Assembly: GCA_907163375.1 (NCBI GenBank)
Contig: CAJQUW010014743.1
Coordinates: forward strand, 62,001 to 126,000
Length of the DNA stretch: 64,000 nucleotides
Reading direction: 5' to 3'
Source: Prostheceraeus crozeri
Taxonomy: Eukaryota > Platyhelminthes > Polycladida > Euryleptidae
The notes under the pieces were generated by a model. It worked only from the letters and a program-made list of their open reading frames with translations. It was not told where the DNA came from and made no database searches. The stretch's first letter is position 1, and the number at the start of each line of letters is the position of its first letter. This document shows positions 9,101-19,499 of the stretch, piece after piece. A program made the position numbers and the translations under genes.

Positions 9101-12052
9101 GCTGACAGTATCAAGGAAGTAAGGCCGCTGACAGTATCCACCAAGTAAGGCCGCTGACAGTATCCACGAAGTAAGGCCGCTGACAGTAGCCAGGAAGTAA
9201 GGCCGCTGACAGTATCCAGGAAGTAAGACCGCTGACAGTATCCAGGAAGTAAGGCCGCTGACAGTATCCAGGAAGTAAGGCCGCTGACAGTATCCACGAA
9301 GCAAGGCCGCTGACAGTATCCACGAAGCAAGGCCGCTGACAGTATCCAGGAAGTCAGACGGCACTTATTATCATGTGAGTGGCAGTAAAAGTGTCAACTA
9401 AAGTTACGCCTTTAATAAAATGTGGGATCCGTTTTCACTTGGAACATTCAGCAATTAAGTGACAACAATGAAGCTGCACTTGTGAACCCACCTCAAGTGA
9501 TATCGACAACCTGTTGTACCGTCGCCGTGGCCTAGCGAAGAAGGTGCGAGCTCGTCTCCACCGCTGACTGCGGCTCGATTCCTGGGTCAGGCGGGTGCGG
9601 TCGGCGTGGCCTACTGAAGAAGGTGCGAGCTCGTCTCCACCGTGCACTTCGGTTCGATTCCTAGGTCAGGCGAGTGCGGTCGGCGTGGCCTACTGAAGAA
9701 GATGCGAGCTCGTCTCCACCGTGCACTTCGGTTCGATTCTTGGGTCAGGCGGGTGCAGTCGGCGTGGCCTACTGAAGAAGGTGCGAGCTCGTCTCCACCG
9801 TGCACTTCGGTTCGATTCTTGGGTCAGGCGGGTGCAGTCGGCGTGGCCTACTGAAGAAGGTGCGAGCTCGTCTCCACCGCTGACTGCGGCTCGATTCCTG
9901 GGTCAGGCGGGTGCGGTCGGCGTGGCCTAGTGAAGAAGGTGCGAGCTCGTCTCCACCGTGCACTTCGGTTCGATTCCTGGGTCAGGCGGGTGCGGTCGGC
10001 GTGGCCTAGCGAAGAAGGTGCGAGCTCGTCTCCACCGTGCACTTCGGTTCGATTCCTGGGTCAGGCGGGTGCGGTCAGCGTGGCCTAGCGAAGAAGGTGC
10101 GAGCTCGTCTCCACCGCTGACTGCGGCTCGATTCCTGGGTCAGGCGGGTGCGGTCGGCGTGGCCTAGTGAAGAAGGTGCGAGCTCGTCTCCACCGCGCAC
10201 TTCGGCTCGATTCCAGGGTCAGGCGAGTGCGGTCGGGGAATCACGGGTGTTGGTGTCATTTAATGACTTAGTCGTTGTCATTCTCTTTAGATATTCAAAT
10301 GTACTGAGACAGACCTTTGTCGTATATCATTATCATTTTGTCATTCATCCTTCCATCATTGAGTGCCGAAATCTCTTAACCTAAAATCACTCGGCGCTTT
10401 GAATCATCCGATTTCTGAATATATTCTACAGGGTAGGAGGAAGCATGCACAATGAAATCGATATTTACAATATAATGATTACAACGTGACAGTGATGGCG
10501 CTGAATACATTGATGACAGCAAATTGTACATTTAATTAGTTACATTTCATTTGGATGTGCTTCTATTGTCTATACCGCATATAATAATGTACATGCATAG
10601 TAAGCAAATCTTGAGGTTATTCAAAACATTAATTTTCATGCGAAAAGCATCTCTATCCTCTTACTACTTCCACATAATGAGTCACATACTTGACACAATT
10701 TTTGTATATTTTTCTTCTTTTCTGAAACCTGAATAAATGCTTAATTAGATGTTGGTCTCTTTCATGAAACTGATTTTATTACTGAAGTTCAAAAATTCAT
10801 GTTCAAACTCACCCGAATATCTTTCATGGAAGGAATATATTCCGTCTTCTGAAGAGTCACTAAAAAACAAATGACTGCTACTTGAAACATTATTGAGAAA
10901 ATCAACATGTTAACAAAGAATAAAATTGTTTATTTTTTTTTGAAAATTGAAAATGGTTTTTAAATGAAAGTGAAATGCTGATTGTCTAGGAGACTAAGGA
11001 CATTCTTTTATTCGATAAACAACTGCCACAATTATGTGAAATACCAGCTTCTTTTGATATCTCCACATTATCAATCAATATTTTGCTTATTACAAAGCAG
11101 CCGTGATTAAAAAAATATGCTATTCATTGTCAAATTTGGTGTCTGTATCCTTAAAAAGCACCTGTAAACAACATCAATTTTGATAATGCGAAGCATGGCA
11201 TAAACTTGAACAAACTGACACAATCTTGGCATTCGAATAGGTCACTTTTCATGGTGCAGTTATCAATATGAAGCTTTAATTCTATTAGAAGTATAATATA
11301 ATTATCTAATTGCAACAATCTGATCAGTAACGGTGCTTGTTCCTTAGTTGGATCCTCCGCATGTGTCTCCCTAGAAACTCGGAGACGAATAATGTCTCTG
11401 AACGTAGTTTTTAATTTCATTTAGGCGATAAGTCATGCAACGTTTTTCATGAGTTACCCTGGTAGCGTCCCTGCCTCATATGTCATCATTCCCAGCGTAA
11501 AATAACTAGAAACTGTAGGAAAGGAATCAAATCTTACTTGGTGTAGGTGTAGCAGGAGGGGCACCTGGATAAGATGAGCCACATTCAGTGAAGTTTCTTG
11601 ACTGTTTCTCTGATAAGAATACTTTACCAATACGTTCTGGAAGAGTCTTCTCGCGTCGAGCTATAGAGAACTGCCGAGATTGATAAGGTGAGTTTGCAAG
11701 TTTCGGGTTTTTTAGTATCTCAAACGACGAAGGAGTGATCATCAGATTATTGTTGCTTGTCCGGATGGATTTTGAAGACAGAAGACGGTTTGAATTAACA
11801 TTAATGACCGCTGGAATATCCGAGCCTCTAAGCATCTCCAAACTCCCGACATTGTTTTTCAAAGAAAATCCATAGACTGATGTTGTCTGCTTCCGTAATA
11901 TCGGAGCGTAAGAAACGATCTCAAAATTACCAAACTTTCCTTCCGTGGACTCACTTCTACGATACGTCTCTACTTGTGAAAGTGATCGTTTCGTCCGCTC
12001 TCTTTTCCCCATGACTAGAAGTGGCTTTTGTGAAGGTACCACCTCATGCATG
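36..12052 (-). CDS. Unidentified gene, charged coiled-coil C-terminal part; three exons, 3' end outside window
   Basis: I do not recognise the family. Reading on the minus strand, exon 12052-11538, exon 10859-813 of the 10.8 kb block (10859-10813) and exon 182-36 join with matching phases. The first ends one base into a codon and the second supplies the two missing bases; the second then ends on a codon boundary, where the third starts. Donors are GTAAGA, GTGAGT and GTGAGT, and each acceptor ends in AG after a pyrimidine-rich or T-rich stretch. A Met lies two bases after the first acceptor, so this may be the first coding exon. The first about 171 residues are Ser/Arg-rich and look disordered. 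The last 65 or so include YIPSMKDIRAQRNLQDRL and then a run of Glu, Lys and Arg typical of a coiled coil. The protein continues left of base 36. A cytoskeletal or ciliary coiled-coil protein is possible but is only a guess. Confidence 0.6.
183..1219. other. Intron sequence, nothing recognised
   Basis: Start of the 10.6-kb intron of the minus-strand gene as it lies in the window. Only short chance open frames are present, and no terminal repeats or conserved protein matches were seen. Confidence 0.4.
1220..1411. repeat. Foldback/MITE-like inverted repeat
   Basis: Arms 1220-1284 and 1347-1411 are imperfect reverse complements of about 60 bp. Shared blocks include AGCTTTCGATGACTCTAAT and its complement, flanked by the complementary AAACTCATGATATAATG and CATCATATTATGAGTTT. 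The spacer is about 60 bp. No target duplication was identified, so this may be a non-autonomous DNA transposon or a single-stranded foldback structure. Confidence 0.6.
1600..2041 (+). mobile_element. LINE (non-LTR retrotransposon) 3' end, broken
   Basis: The segment encodes the C-terminal end of a LINE reverse transcriptase: LNKLQRRCHRIICGKG, then ESRRDDLPMKVFHK, and after one frameshift near 1735 LPSGKRLSFPFCN and SSFIPMCTLRFNKQN before a stop. The pattern of LQRR..RII.G, E.RR, and a final FIP...FN is usual for the tail of CR1/Jockey-like ORF2 proteins. It ends in AATAAACG followed by a short (ATT)n tail at about 2020-2041, as expected for a LINE 3' end. Everything 5' is missing, so it is a dead 5'-truncated copy. 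Confidence 0.65.
2390..2575 (-). mobile_element. tRNA-derived SINE, degenerate
   Basis: On the minus strand the region starts with a tRNA-like head at about 2570-2495 containing an A-box-like GTGGCACAGCGG and a weak B box GAGGTCGAGCC. A non-tRNA body follows. It is a decayed Pol III-derived repeat, not a functional tRNA, because the anticodon stem is not preserved. Confidence 0.45.
2576..3587. other. Intron sequence, nothing recognised
   Basis: No gene or repeat was supported. An open stretch at 3130-3417 on the plus strand encodes 95 residues with no recognised domain and no clear splice signals; it is probably chance. Confidence 0.35.
3588..4381. mobile_element. Short DNA transposon or MITE with terminal inverted repeats
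   Basis: CCCTGTGGGAACG at 3591-3603 is matched by its exact complement CGTTCCCACAGGG at 4366-4378. Similarity continues inward (TATCTGGCGA on the left, TGGCGAA... in the complement of the right end). The interior is non-coding and holds smaller inverted repeats around GGCGAAAA and TTCGCC. No clear target duplication could be read at the borders. Confidence 0.5.
4382..5820. other. Intron sequence, nothing recognised
   Basis: AT-rich sequence with only short unconserved open frames, such as one at 5284-5544. No terminal repeats, splice-flanked exons or protein motifs were identified. Confidence 0.35.
5820..6420. repeat. Dispersed repeat X, rearranged copy
   Basis: Three blocks match the repeat at 51.4-54.9 kb. 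Block 5830-5950 is direct to 51410-51526 (shared AAATCCCCAATGTGTATACA). Block 5946-6110 is inverted relative to 52025-52081 plus 54692-54790. Block 6285-6420 is direct to 54760-54890 (shared TTTTGAGTCGACACTCT). The middle block is inverted relative to its neighbours, so the copy has been rearranged. The middle block also represents the Tigger insertion site in its empty state. Confidence 0.6.
6421..7334. other. Intron sequence, nothing recognised
   Basis: AT-rich DNA with no supported gene, RNA or repeat. Confidence 0.35.
7347..8210 (+). mobile_element. Penelope-like element A: GIY-YIG end with inverted copy of its own 3' end
   Basis: The open frame at 7648-8025 encodes a GIY-YIG nuclease domain of Penelope-like elements: VIYQVKCNSCSKNYIGST, then LHVRLKEHL and later LREAMNIKKLRPGLNNR. 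The 3' end (about 7922-8165) is repeated in reverse at 7347-7585, so the fragment lies between two inverted arms of about 240 bp. The 12-base direct repeat AATAATTATAGG at 7335-7346 and 8211-8222 looks like the target-site duplication of the whole unit. The reverse transcriptase part is absent. Inverted or partly inverted terminal copies are known for Penelope-like elements. Confidence 0.8.
8237..8451. repeat. Tandem repeat, 43 bp x 5
   Basis: Five copies of a 43-bp unit beginning GTAAGAATCACAAATCAGAA follow each other without visible difference. Each unit holds a small inverted repeat, ATCAGA and TCTGAT. The near-identity suggests recent expansion or homogenisation. Confidence 0.9.
8690..8860 (-). 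mobile_element. tRNA-derived SINE, single copy
   Basis: On the minus strand the head reads ACGTGGCCTAGTAAATAAGG (A-box region), then a B box GGTTCGATTCC, then TGGGTCAGG and a body with GTCGGGGAATCAC and TTGTCATTCTCTTTA. Head and body both match the family whose heads are tandemly repeated at 9525-10310, giving the intact single-unit form for comparison. Confidence 0.7.
8985..9358. repeat. 26-bp minisatellite, about 14 copies
   Basis: The unit GGCCGCTGACAGTATCCAGG plus AAGTAA is repeated about 14 times with scattered substitutions (CCAGGAAG, CCACGAAG, TCAAGGAAG). Because 26 is not a multiple of three and the minus strand lacks stops, all three minus frames are open across it, giving artificial repeat proteins (ILSAALL, DTVSGLTS, GYCQRPY). 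Confidence 0.9.
9525..10310 (+). repeat. 79-bp satellite built from the tRNA-like head of a SINE, followed by the SINE body
   Basis: The segment GCGTGGCCTA starts near 9525, 9604, 9683, 9762, 9841, 9920, 9999, 10078 and 10157, a period of 79 bp and about nine copies. Each unit has an A-box-like TGGCCTAGTGAAG and a B box GGTTCGATTCC or GGCTCGATTCC, then TGGGTCAGGCG. After the last unit comes GGTCGGGGAATCAC and TTGTCATTCTCTTTAGATAT, the same body as in the single SINE at 8690-8860. The array is therefore a repeated SINE head with one SINE body at its end. It is locally GC-rich, unlike its surroundings, and its open frames on both strands are artefacts. Confidence 0.85.
10311..10812. other. Intron sequence, nothing recognised
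   Basis: AT-rich intronic DNA upstream of the 47-bp exon on the minus strand (that is, downstream in transcription). No feature supported. Confidence 0.4.
10813..10859 (-). CDS. Short exon of the unidentified coiled-coil gene
   Basis: This 47-bp exon lies between a TTTTTTAG acceptor and a GTGAGT donor. It encodes MTLQKTEYIPSMKDIR when joined to the flanking exons. Its phase (two bases in, boundary out) fits both neighbours exactly, which is the main support for the call. Confidence 0.6.
10860..11537. other. Short intron of the unidentified minus-strand gene
   Basis: The 678-bp intron lies between the donor at 11537-11536 and the acceptor at 10861-10860. No repeat or RNA gene was seen inside. 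Confidence 0.5.
11538..12052 (-). CDS. Possible first coding exon of the unidentified gene
   Basis: A 515-bp exon, open in one frame, lies between acceptor TAATTTTCAG and donor GTAAGA. Translation from the Met two bases inside gives MHEVVPSQKPLLVMGKRERT and then a Ser- and Arg-rich region with no recognisable domain. If transcription starts further upstream this could be an internal exon; no convincing upstream exon was found on the minus strand. Confidence 0.55.
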
Positions 12053-13049
12053 CTGAAAATTATAAACAACAATTAGTACAAAACGCATATATGAGTTCAT
12101 TCATTGATTCAGAATGACGAATATCATGTTCTGCGGGGCATAGAAAATAGTGAGCATCCGGGGATCTGATGTGGGATGAGGATTCACATATGAAGAATTT
12201 TAAAGGCATATCCGAAGAGAAATGAGAGATCCTTAAAACGCACAGATGAGCAAAAGGGCAATCATCCAAAAACAGCTAAAAAATGTCTGCAACAAGTTGA
12301 GATTTCCGACACCGCGAACAACTTGGTAGGCGACATGACTGCTTACATTTGCGAGACATGTTAACCAGAATTCCGATTAATCGACGATTCCTTCTCGTGT
12401 AAAGGTAGTGACTGCGATGAATCCGGTAGGTGTTATTGAAATCAAATAAATGATTAATGTCTGTGGAAAGGACGAACATGGCATTAACAAGGATCAGGTA
12501 AGTTGTATGTCCCTTAAAATGCGAATATTAGAAGACCAACTAATTTCTATTATGTAAAACGTATTTGATAACTGATCTTAGGAGCCACAATCCTATTAAT
12601 GCCATGCTCGTCCTTTCCTCATCATTAGACAATAACCACTAATTTTGATTTCAACAACACACAACAAAATTCATCGCACTGATGACCTTCATTCGCGTGC
12701 TAAAATAGTTTTCAGAGTATCTCCATTACCAAAACCGTCAAAATAATTCTGTTTATCAGAATTCAGGTCTCGTAACTATAATAAATAGACCTTGTTTATA
12801 CATCAGAGGCACATTTCATTTGAAAGAAGTCTCATGTATATCCTTGTCAGATGACCGATGAGATTGATTATACGTCACATTTACTCGCAACAGTTCTGGT
12901 TTTCTTAGGCAAGGCGATAAACATAGATTTATACATTTAATTTGGAGCTTCCCCCTTTGATATAAAGCATTCATCAAAGTGGTTAAAGGTGTGACTTCTT
13001 CCTCTCAAGACGCTTGAATGAGCTCCATACATGGATCATTAGGACCTGG
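12053..13049. other. Upstream or intron sequence with a headless SINE-like piece
   Basis: This is the 5' side of the minus-strand gene. A segment at about 12672-12818 (ATGACCTTCATTCGCG..., AGAATTCAGGTCTCG...) resembles the body of the SINE at 13050-13345 and is probably a headless copy. Nothing else was recognised. Confidence 0.4.
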
Positions 13050-13345
13050 CGCAATACGATCGCAATAATGACCTTCATGTACTTACCAGAAAATTTTAGA
13101 ATCTCTCCATTTTAAAATCTATCAAAATGGTGTTGTTTGTCTGAATTCTGGTGTTGCAAACATGAAAAATAGACCTGGTTTGCCCATAACAGGAAGCACA
13201 TTAAGGACTTCATACTTTTGTGCTGAATGCTTAACAATAGAGCAACGTGTACCTATTTTGTAAGTCTTACGTTTGATATGACAAAGGTTTGAACCCAGGC
13301 CCGCGGGAGCTAACAGCGAGCACTCTACCACAAGGTCAATGCGCC
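13050..13345 (-). mobile_element. tRNA-derived SINE
   Basis: The minus strand opens with a tRNA-like head at 13345-13280: ACCTTGTGGTAGAGTGCTCG (A box), a TTAGCTCCCGCGGGCC region and a clear B box GGGTTCAAACC. The body runs down to about 13050 and resembles 12672-12818. It is a different SINE family from the one at 8.7 and 9.5 kb, judged by both head and body. Confidence 0.65.
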
Positions 13346-16300
13346 GGTGTATAAACAGAAATAATCATATCGCCCACTTAAATGCTGCCCAGTTTACATA
13401 GCCTTTATCTCTCACTCGCTGTGTGCAAAGATCCGTGTCGACTTTATATCCATAAAATTTATGAAACTGTATCAATATTTTCATCAGCAATTTTGATCCA
13501 AATTACAATTGCATTAGCAAGACAACAATTGCCATTTCAATAGCTTTGAATTAATGTGAGATTATAGCTACCCTTTGAATTATGTGTCTAAATGGTCCGG
13601 GAGGTGGCACGAAGTTGTGCTAGCATAGCATTGTACACAACTATTTCATATTCTGAATAAGAACGACCACTCATATGAAATAGGTGCTTTATGCACCTGT
13701 AGAATGCTGTAGAACCTGTAGATGCTTTATATGCAAATCACATTGAAGAAATGTTTCTTGACTGTAATGTGTAGTCAACAACTCAATAAAATCGTTTTTG
13801 TGACCAATGCCACATTACCATGTTACATAAAGCACTCATCTTTAGAGGGAGGCTTAGCTTTCGGACATTTGTGTGATCAAATTGAGGTTTCAAGTCTTTG
13901 GGAATCAATGGGATATGATGGATATGAGGAAAATGTGCTGTGATTATGTGTTTGGCTTTTCTGTACAATTCCAAGAGCGTTGCATCGATACTGACAGCTT
14001 TATTACGTGACACGCATCAGTTTGAGTTGCTATTACAGGTGACAAATCTGGTTCCGATGAAGCACGAGCAACTTGAAGAGTAGAAAGTTGTTTTTGTATT
14101 TAAGATTACATTATGTTCAGTGGTGTGTGTTGCGTCCAGTGGAAAGACATGCGATGTGCAGCTTCGTTCGAAGATTGTATGAAATTATAAAAGCAATGTT
14201 ATAGACCAGTGGCGTTCGTTAAATAGACCCGGTGCATACGACGAATGCTTTGCTTGAAATCTGCAAGCTAACCATTTTTATCTTTTCTAAGATTGACAAT
14301 GATTTGGGCTCTGAATCTCGCATAGACTGCAATGCAACGACCATCTTATTTAGGGAATCACATCGTATAGAACTTGAACAACGGTGAGGCATCGGCGTAT
14401 TCACTGGTGCCATGTACATGTATTTGCATTGATTAATCCGCAGTATGTGCACGCTGTCCCTGCGCATTTCCTACAAAGACCGCGAAATTAAATGGCAGCT
14501 GTATTTGGCTAAATTATTGCACCGCTCACTCTAGGAAAAATGATACTGATAGACCAGATTTCATCAGACTGACAGAATCACTTGTGTGCACATGTCATGA
14601 GAGAAAAAGAACAAAGCGGAGTCTGACTTAGATTGTAAATTAAGAGACGTGTTCACTCGTAAAAGACACCACTCGCTCCTCTTACTGTCGCTACGACGAC
14701 GAAATACAAGCTGTCTTAGACATTGCTATCGATTTGTTTAAAAGATCATTTTCTGACAGGATATTTGCTGAGAAGAAAATTATTGATGAAGCTGGGCAGT
14801 CGATGCCCGAATTTCAGATGAAGACCGAAGTGTTGACAGACGGAAAGGCACATATTCGTCGGGAAGACGATTTTTCGGTGGTTGTGTGGCATCAATTGAG
14901 AAAGAAAGTTCCCTCCATGATAATGTCATCAATGACTTCGTCGAAAAGTCAAGGAGGATGGATTTCATTTTTTAGTTATTTTATGATATATTTACGCTTA
15001 TCAGTTAACGAAATGCAGGAGATTCATTAGAAAAAACAGTTTAATTATAATAATAACCAGCAGCGAATCAAATAAAAATGCTCAAGATTGTATAGGCTAA
15101 ATTAAGGCCTTCTTCAATTGCCAAAATGATGAATTCTCTAATGTGCAAAGCACAAGCTACGCCGCATATTAACTCGAGGCAGTTGATATTTATATTAATA
15201 TTAGTTAATATTAATTGAGTCAATATTAATATCAAACTTAACTTAAACGCATAGGCATCTAAATGACAAAATTTCGATTCTGTTGCACCGCACAGCACTG
15301 ATATAATAAATACAGGCCTGTGATTAGCCTATGAGAAAAATTGAGGATTTTTGCAAAAAAATCCAAATTTAGCATGGATTTTGGGCCAAACTTAAAGTCA
15401 TGAAGGTCGAAAAAGGCAACCCCAGGGTTGACCACACCACACTTTTTGAAGTTGTGTATATTACAAAGGGATATTGGCCTGGTCATAACCACTTGCCGCG
15501 TTGCTACGAATTAGATTTGTTGACCTCAAGTACTATCTGCTTAGAATGGGTTGAACAGAGGATGTCAGATCAGTCTGCTGATATCGCTGTGCTTCACGCT
15601 ATCGTCATCAATTCAATTATGCTTGTCAGATTTGTATACTGCAATTTTTTGAATGTAGGAAATATCCTAAAGACATGCATCTGGGGATATTGTGACGATT
15701 AATTTTCACAGATTTTAGACAAATTTTGGGAGGATAATAACATATAACTATAAAAAGATCAAAATCGTTGACGGAATGCATTGCTTGTGGGTTAAAAAAA
15801 TTCAGTATTAATATATTAATATTATTTTTTACTGCATAAGTTTTGGAGGCTCCTGCTTACCTGTCAGCGCTTTGATCACATCGCTTCAATCTACATTCAA
15901 ATGAGCATGAATTCTCTCAGACGACACAAAACAACTGTCAGGAACAGGCTTGCCAGCTAAGTCGTTGGTATCATCTAGGCAAATAGTGAAAGATTATCAC
16001 CTCTATTCGCAAGAAGTTCCGCTGAGATATTGACATCCACATCTTGCAGTAGACCCAGGTTGAAAATCTACCAACCCAATAATATGTGGTTTGAATGTCT
16101 TCATTGATAAGTTCGCATACAACGATAAATGATGTGTGCATTACTTTCACACCAACCTGTGTTCAGATGTCGGTCTGCAAACCCTGGAAAACGTAGCTGC
16201 AGACTCATGGGATAGCACAGCCTCATAAGCTTCTACCTCCCACACACTACTGACCAGGAGGCATATAGACACTACATTTAGAGACTATCCGCTTCACCCC

Positions 16301-19300
16301 ATCGGATGTGTTCTTATTCAGCAGAAATATAATGGAAGAGAATGAGTAAAGATAAAGCTTCAGTTGATAAGAGCATTGAAATCCCGTGGTCTAGGCTACC
16401 TATACGTTATCACATAATGGATATAGAAGATCGATATCCTAAAGTTGTTTCAGAAGCACATGCATGCATTTGGCAACCCTATAGTCGCTGAAACATAATG
16501 AAGGCTGTAAAACAGGTCAAGATAATTAATGAAAATAATTGAATACCTAAGCATTTTATTGTTGGAATTCTCCGTAACATTATAATGTTGAAAGTAAAAA
16601 TTGATTGCAGTGTTCAAATATACAATTTCTTTAGGTTGATCGCAGTGCTTCACTCATTAAATACGTGTGTGTTGCACTAAGGAGTTCGACAAATAACAAC
16701 TTCAGACTTCTCTGCATAGCAAAACAAGTCCGGACGAACCCTAACATCTGCAGCCATGTAGCTTCCAGAAATGAAAACGACGGGAAATAAGAACACGTTA
16801 TGAATCATAATTGTTCAAGCTCAGCAGTCAGAATGCAGGATACATGTAATAGGATTCTATCTCAGCTTCTTGATTGGAAGTTTGCATATAATCGCCATTT
16901 GCCAAATAACAATACATTATCCTACATTTAGTCTGAAATGTGTCACATGTAAACATATAATAAGGATAGTCATTGCACATCTCAAGACAATGCATAATAT
17001 GCACAAAACTTCATACAACGAAGCCATTTATCGTAGTCTTTATCCAAACTTTCTCTGCAGCGCTATCAGCATAATTTCCCTTAAGACACGAGATGCGATT
17101 TGCTGAATGAGAAGCATTTGAAGAGAGAAGCAGTGAGAATCTTTACCATGGAGCTTTTCAGTCTTGAGGTTTCAGTCATGAACATTAGTATTATTATTGC
17201 ACAAAAGATTGAAAAAAGTAAAATCTTCCTCCGACGTCAAATTGTTAGCGTCTTGAAAAGGGGAGTGATGCACAGTTAATATTCTGAAGTGATGCACACG
17301 CATAGTCTGATAGAAGCACCTTTGGAGGGCATCATTAAGAAATTGACATTTTTCGACTAGTGAAAAGGTACTAAGGATGAGTATGCGAGTAAGGTTTCAT
17401 CAAAAACGATAACAAAGATGGAACTGATAAAATATGTTTGCAGAACTTTGATATTTTGGACATGCACAGTTAACGCTGATATTTGCTTGACACATATGTA
17501 ATCAATCTAAGCTTAAACAGAAATTTGCAACAACAGAGTCATTTAACGGCAGCATATATTTGTGGGGTTTACACATAGAATATTATTTGACATACAATAA
17601 TAATAACAACATAAGTTATCTTAATAATAGGTTGCTCACAAAATATGTTAGAAAGTTTCCTGAAAACGAAAGCAGCAAAACTGACTAAACATGATTGAAT
17701 ATTTGATGACTACATAACTTACTCTTGATTTTTTCTTGGATCTTGACATCTTTACTTCATTTGTGAAACTGCCAAACAAGTTCTGGCCTCTTGATTTCTT
17801 TTGTCGGCACTCATGTTTGGATAGTGTGGAAGGCTGAAGCAATATTACAACTATGTAAAACTGATGTCACGAATGTCATATATGGGGACTCATGCGACCG
17901 CAAGTTGCGAACACTGGCCTGCAGTAAAATTGGAATAAACTTGGCTTGCAGAAAGTATTTTAAAACGAGTCAAGTTGTAGTCAATAGCACTCGACAAGAA
18001 AAAAATAGAGAGGTAATTTGTAGAAAAGTCGAGTCAAAAAAAGGAAGATGCAATATTGCTAGCATTTCAAAATGACAGCTGGAATTCAATCAAAATTGGA
18101 AACGAATATATTGCAATGCACTACTTCATCTCAGCGCATGTCAGATTCAACGAAATTCAAGCAGGATTTAATAACTTCAAACCCTTCACCATACGGCTCC
18201 ATTCGTCCTGCACAAGCCATGGGTCACTAATGCATCTCTACTCTAACTATAGGATAAGTGACGTCCTTCAAACCCAAATCTCGAACCTAATATTTCGAGT
18301 CTCAAATGCAAAATATCGTTTCAATCCTGGTACAAAAATCAAATCGTGATCCATCCAAGATAATTTCTTTGCGGTCCCTTTCGAAACATACGTCATGGAT
18401 CAGTGAAACATATTATTGCTATTTTAAATACATGCAGAGGGACATTACTCTACTGGACATCAAACCAAATGCCTGGTTTCTCTGGTATATAGGCCTACAG
18501 GGTATTTTCTAATTAGCAAAAAGTCAACAATGAATGCAATGATTTGCACATGAAGATATATGATCAGAGCTCTTATACATGACACCCAAATGAGATAGTT
18601 TAGCACTTTAGCATGTTTGCGGTCACTGTGCATACCTGCATATATATATATATATGTCACAACAATATATGTATTTACTGAATAAAACTTCGAAAATCGA
18701 ACATGACATAAATAAATTATACAATATATTTACTGCCGTAACTCGCACTGCTGCTATGAATTACTGCTATGGAGTACGTAGAGAGCAAAATGTTGGCTTC
18801 ATTCCCTGTGTTATATCGGAAAACACATGTCGACGATACTTGCGTGGTTCCGCCTGTGCATGAGACTGCATGTTTCTATTCACTTATTAATGCAATTTTA
18901 CCATGATTCAACTTTATTGTGGAAATAGAGAAAACAAAGCAATTTTGCTTCTGGAGAGGAAGTGAAAAGATCTACCGATTGTAAGGTCTCTTTCGAGGTG
19001 TACAGGAAAGCCACATACACAGGACGGCATTTGAATTATGATTCTCAATAACCATCTTCGCAGAAGGTGTCAATAGTGCGAAGTTTGATGGATCGTGATA
19101 AGTCACACAATTCTGATAACCAAAGGAGAAAGAAAAGAATTCTCATACGATGATGAAAGTCATCCCAGTAGCCATTTATAATAGAATATAATGCTTACTA
19201 ATTTAAATTATTAGTTAAAGTAGTCCTAATGAGGACTGATGGCGTTCTCCAATCCGCAAGTGTACAAAGGCAATGCTAGTGTAACCATTGGATTAATCAG

Positions 19301-19499
19301 TTCTTAAAAGAACTCAATGTAGCTTTCGCCTCATACATCAGGACTTAACAATGGGAGCTCTCTCATCTCCCGTAAGCCACGCTAAGCGCTCTGTATTCAC
19401 TCTTCACCGCCCCCCATATGATGGCTACAAGTCATTGTTAGTCGTTTATTCACCTATGCAGCAAGGCATTAAGGAAAATGTGAGTCGTTTGTTGGTCGC
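13346..19499. other. Intergenic stretch without a supported gene
   Basis: No spliced gene or complete transposon was recognised. Open frames at 13722-13943, 15400-15702, 16870-17106 and 17791-18349 lack recognisable domains. A (TA)n run lies at about 18643-18655, and AT-rich near-palindromic sequence around TTAATATTAATATTA occurs at 15195-15235. Confidence 0.35.
14640..15030 (+). CDS. Unidentified open frame, possible exon or repeat-derived fragment
   Basis: One plus frame stays open for about 129 codons, including YDDEIQAVLDIAIDLFKRSF, then SDRIFAEKKIIDEAGQSMPE and REDDFSVVVWHQLRKK. Composition looks more protein-like than the neighbouring AT-rich frames. I recognise no family and see no convincing splice sites or start. 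It could be an exon of an unrecognised gene, a pseudogene piece or chance. Confidence 0.2.

Noticed and set aside
8920-9364. Three overlapping minus-strand proteins with ILSAALL/GYCQRPY repeats
   Set aside because: They are the three frames of a stop-free 26-bp minisatellite; no start, splice or codon signal supports a gene.
9525-10230. The repeats as a cluster of real tRNA genes
   Set aside because: A and B boxes are present, but the anticodon and acceptor stems do not fold as a tRNA and the last unit continues into a SINE body.
9435-10384. Open frames on both strands with RFDSWVRRV or HGGDELAPSS repeats
   Set aside because: All are translations of the 79-bp SINE-head satellite.
18643-18655. 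The (TA)n run as a regulatory TATA element
   Set aside because: It is a plain microsatellite with no gene start nearby.
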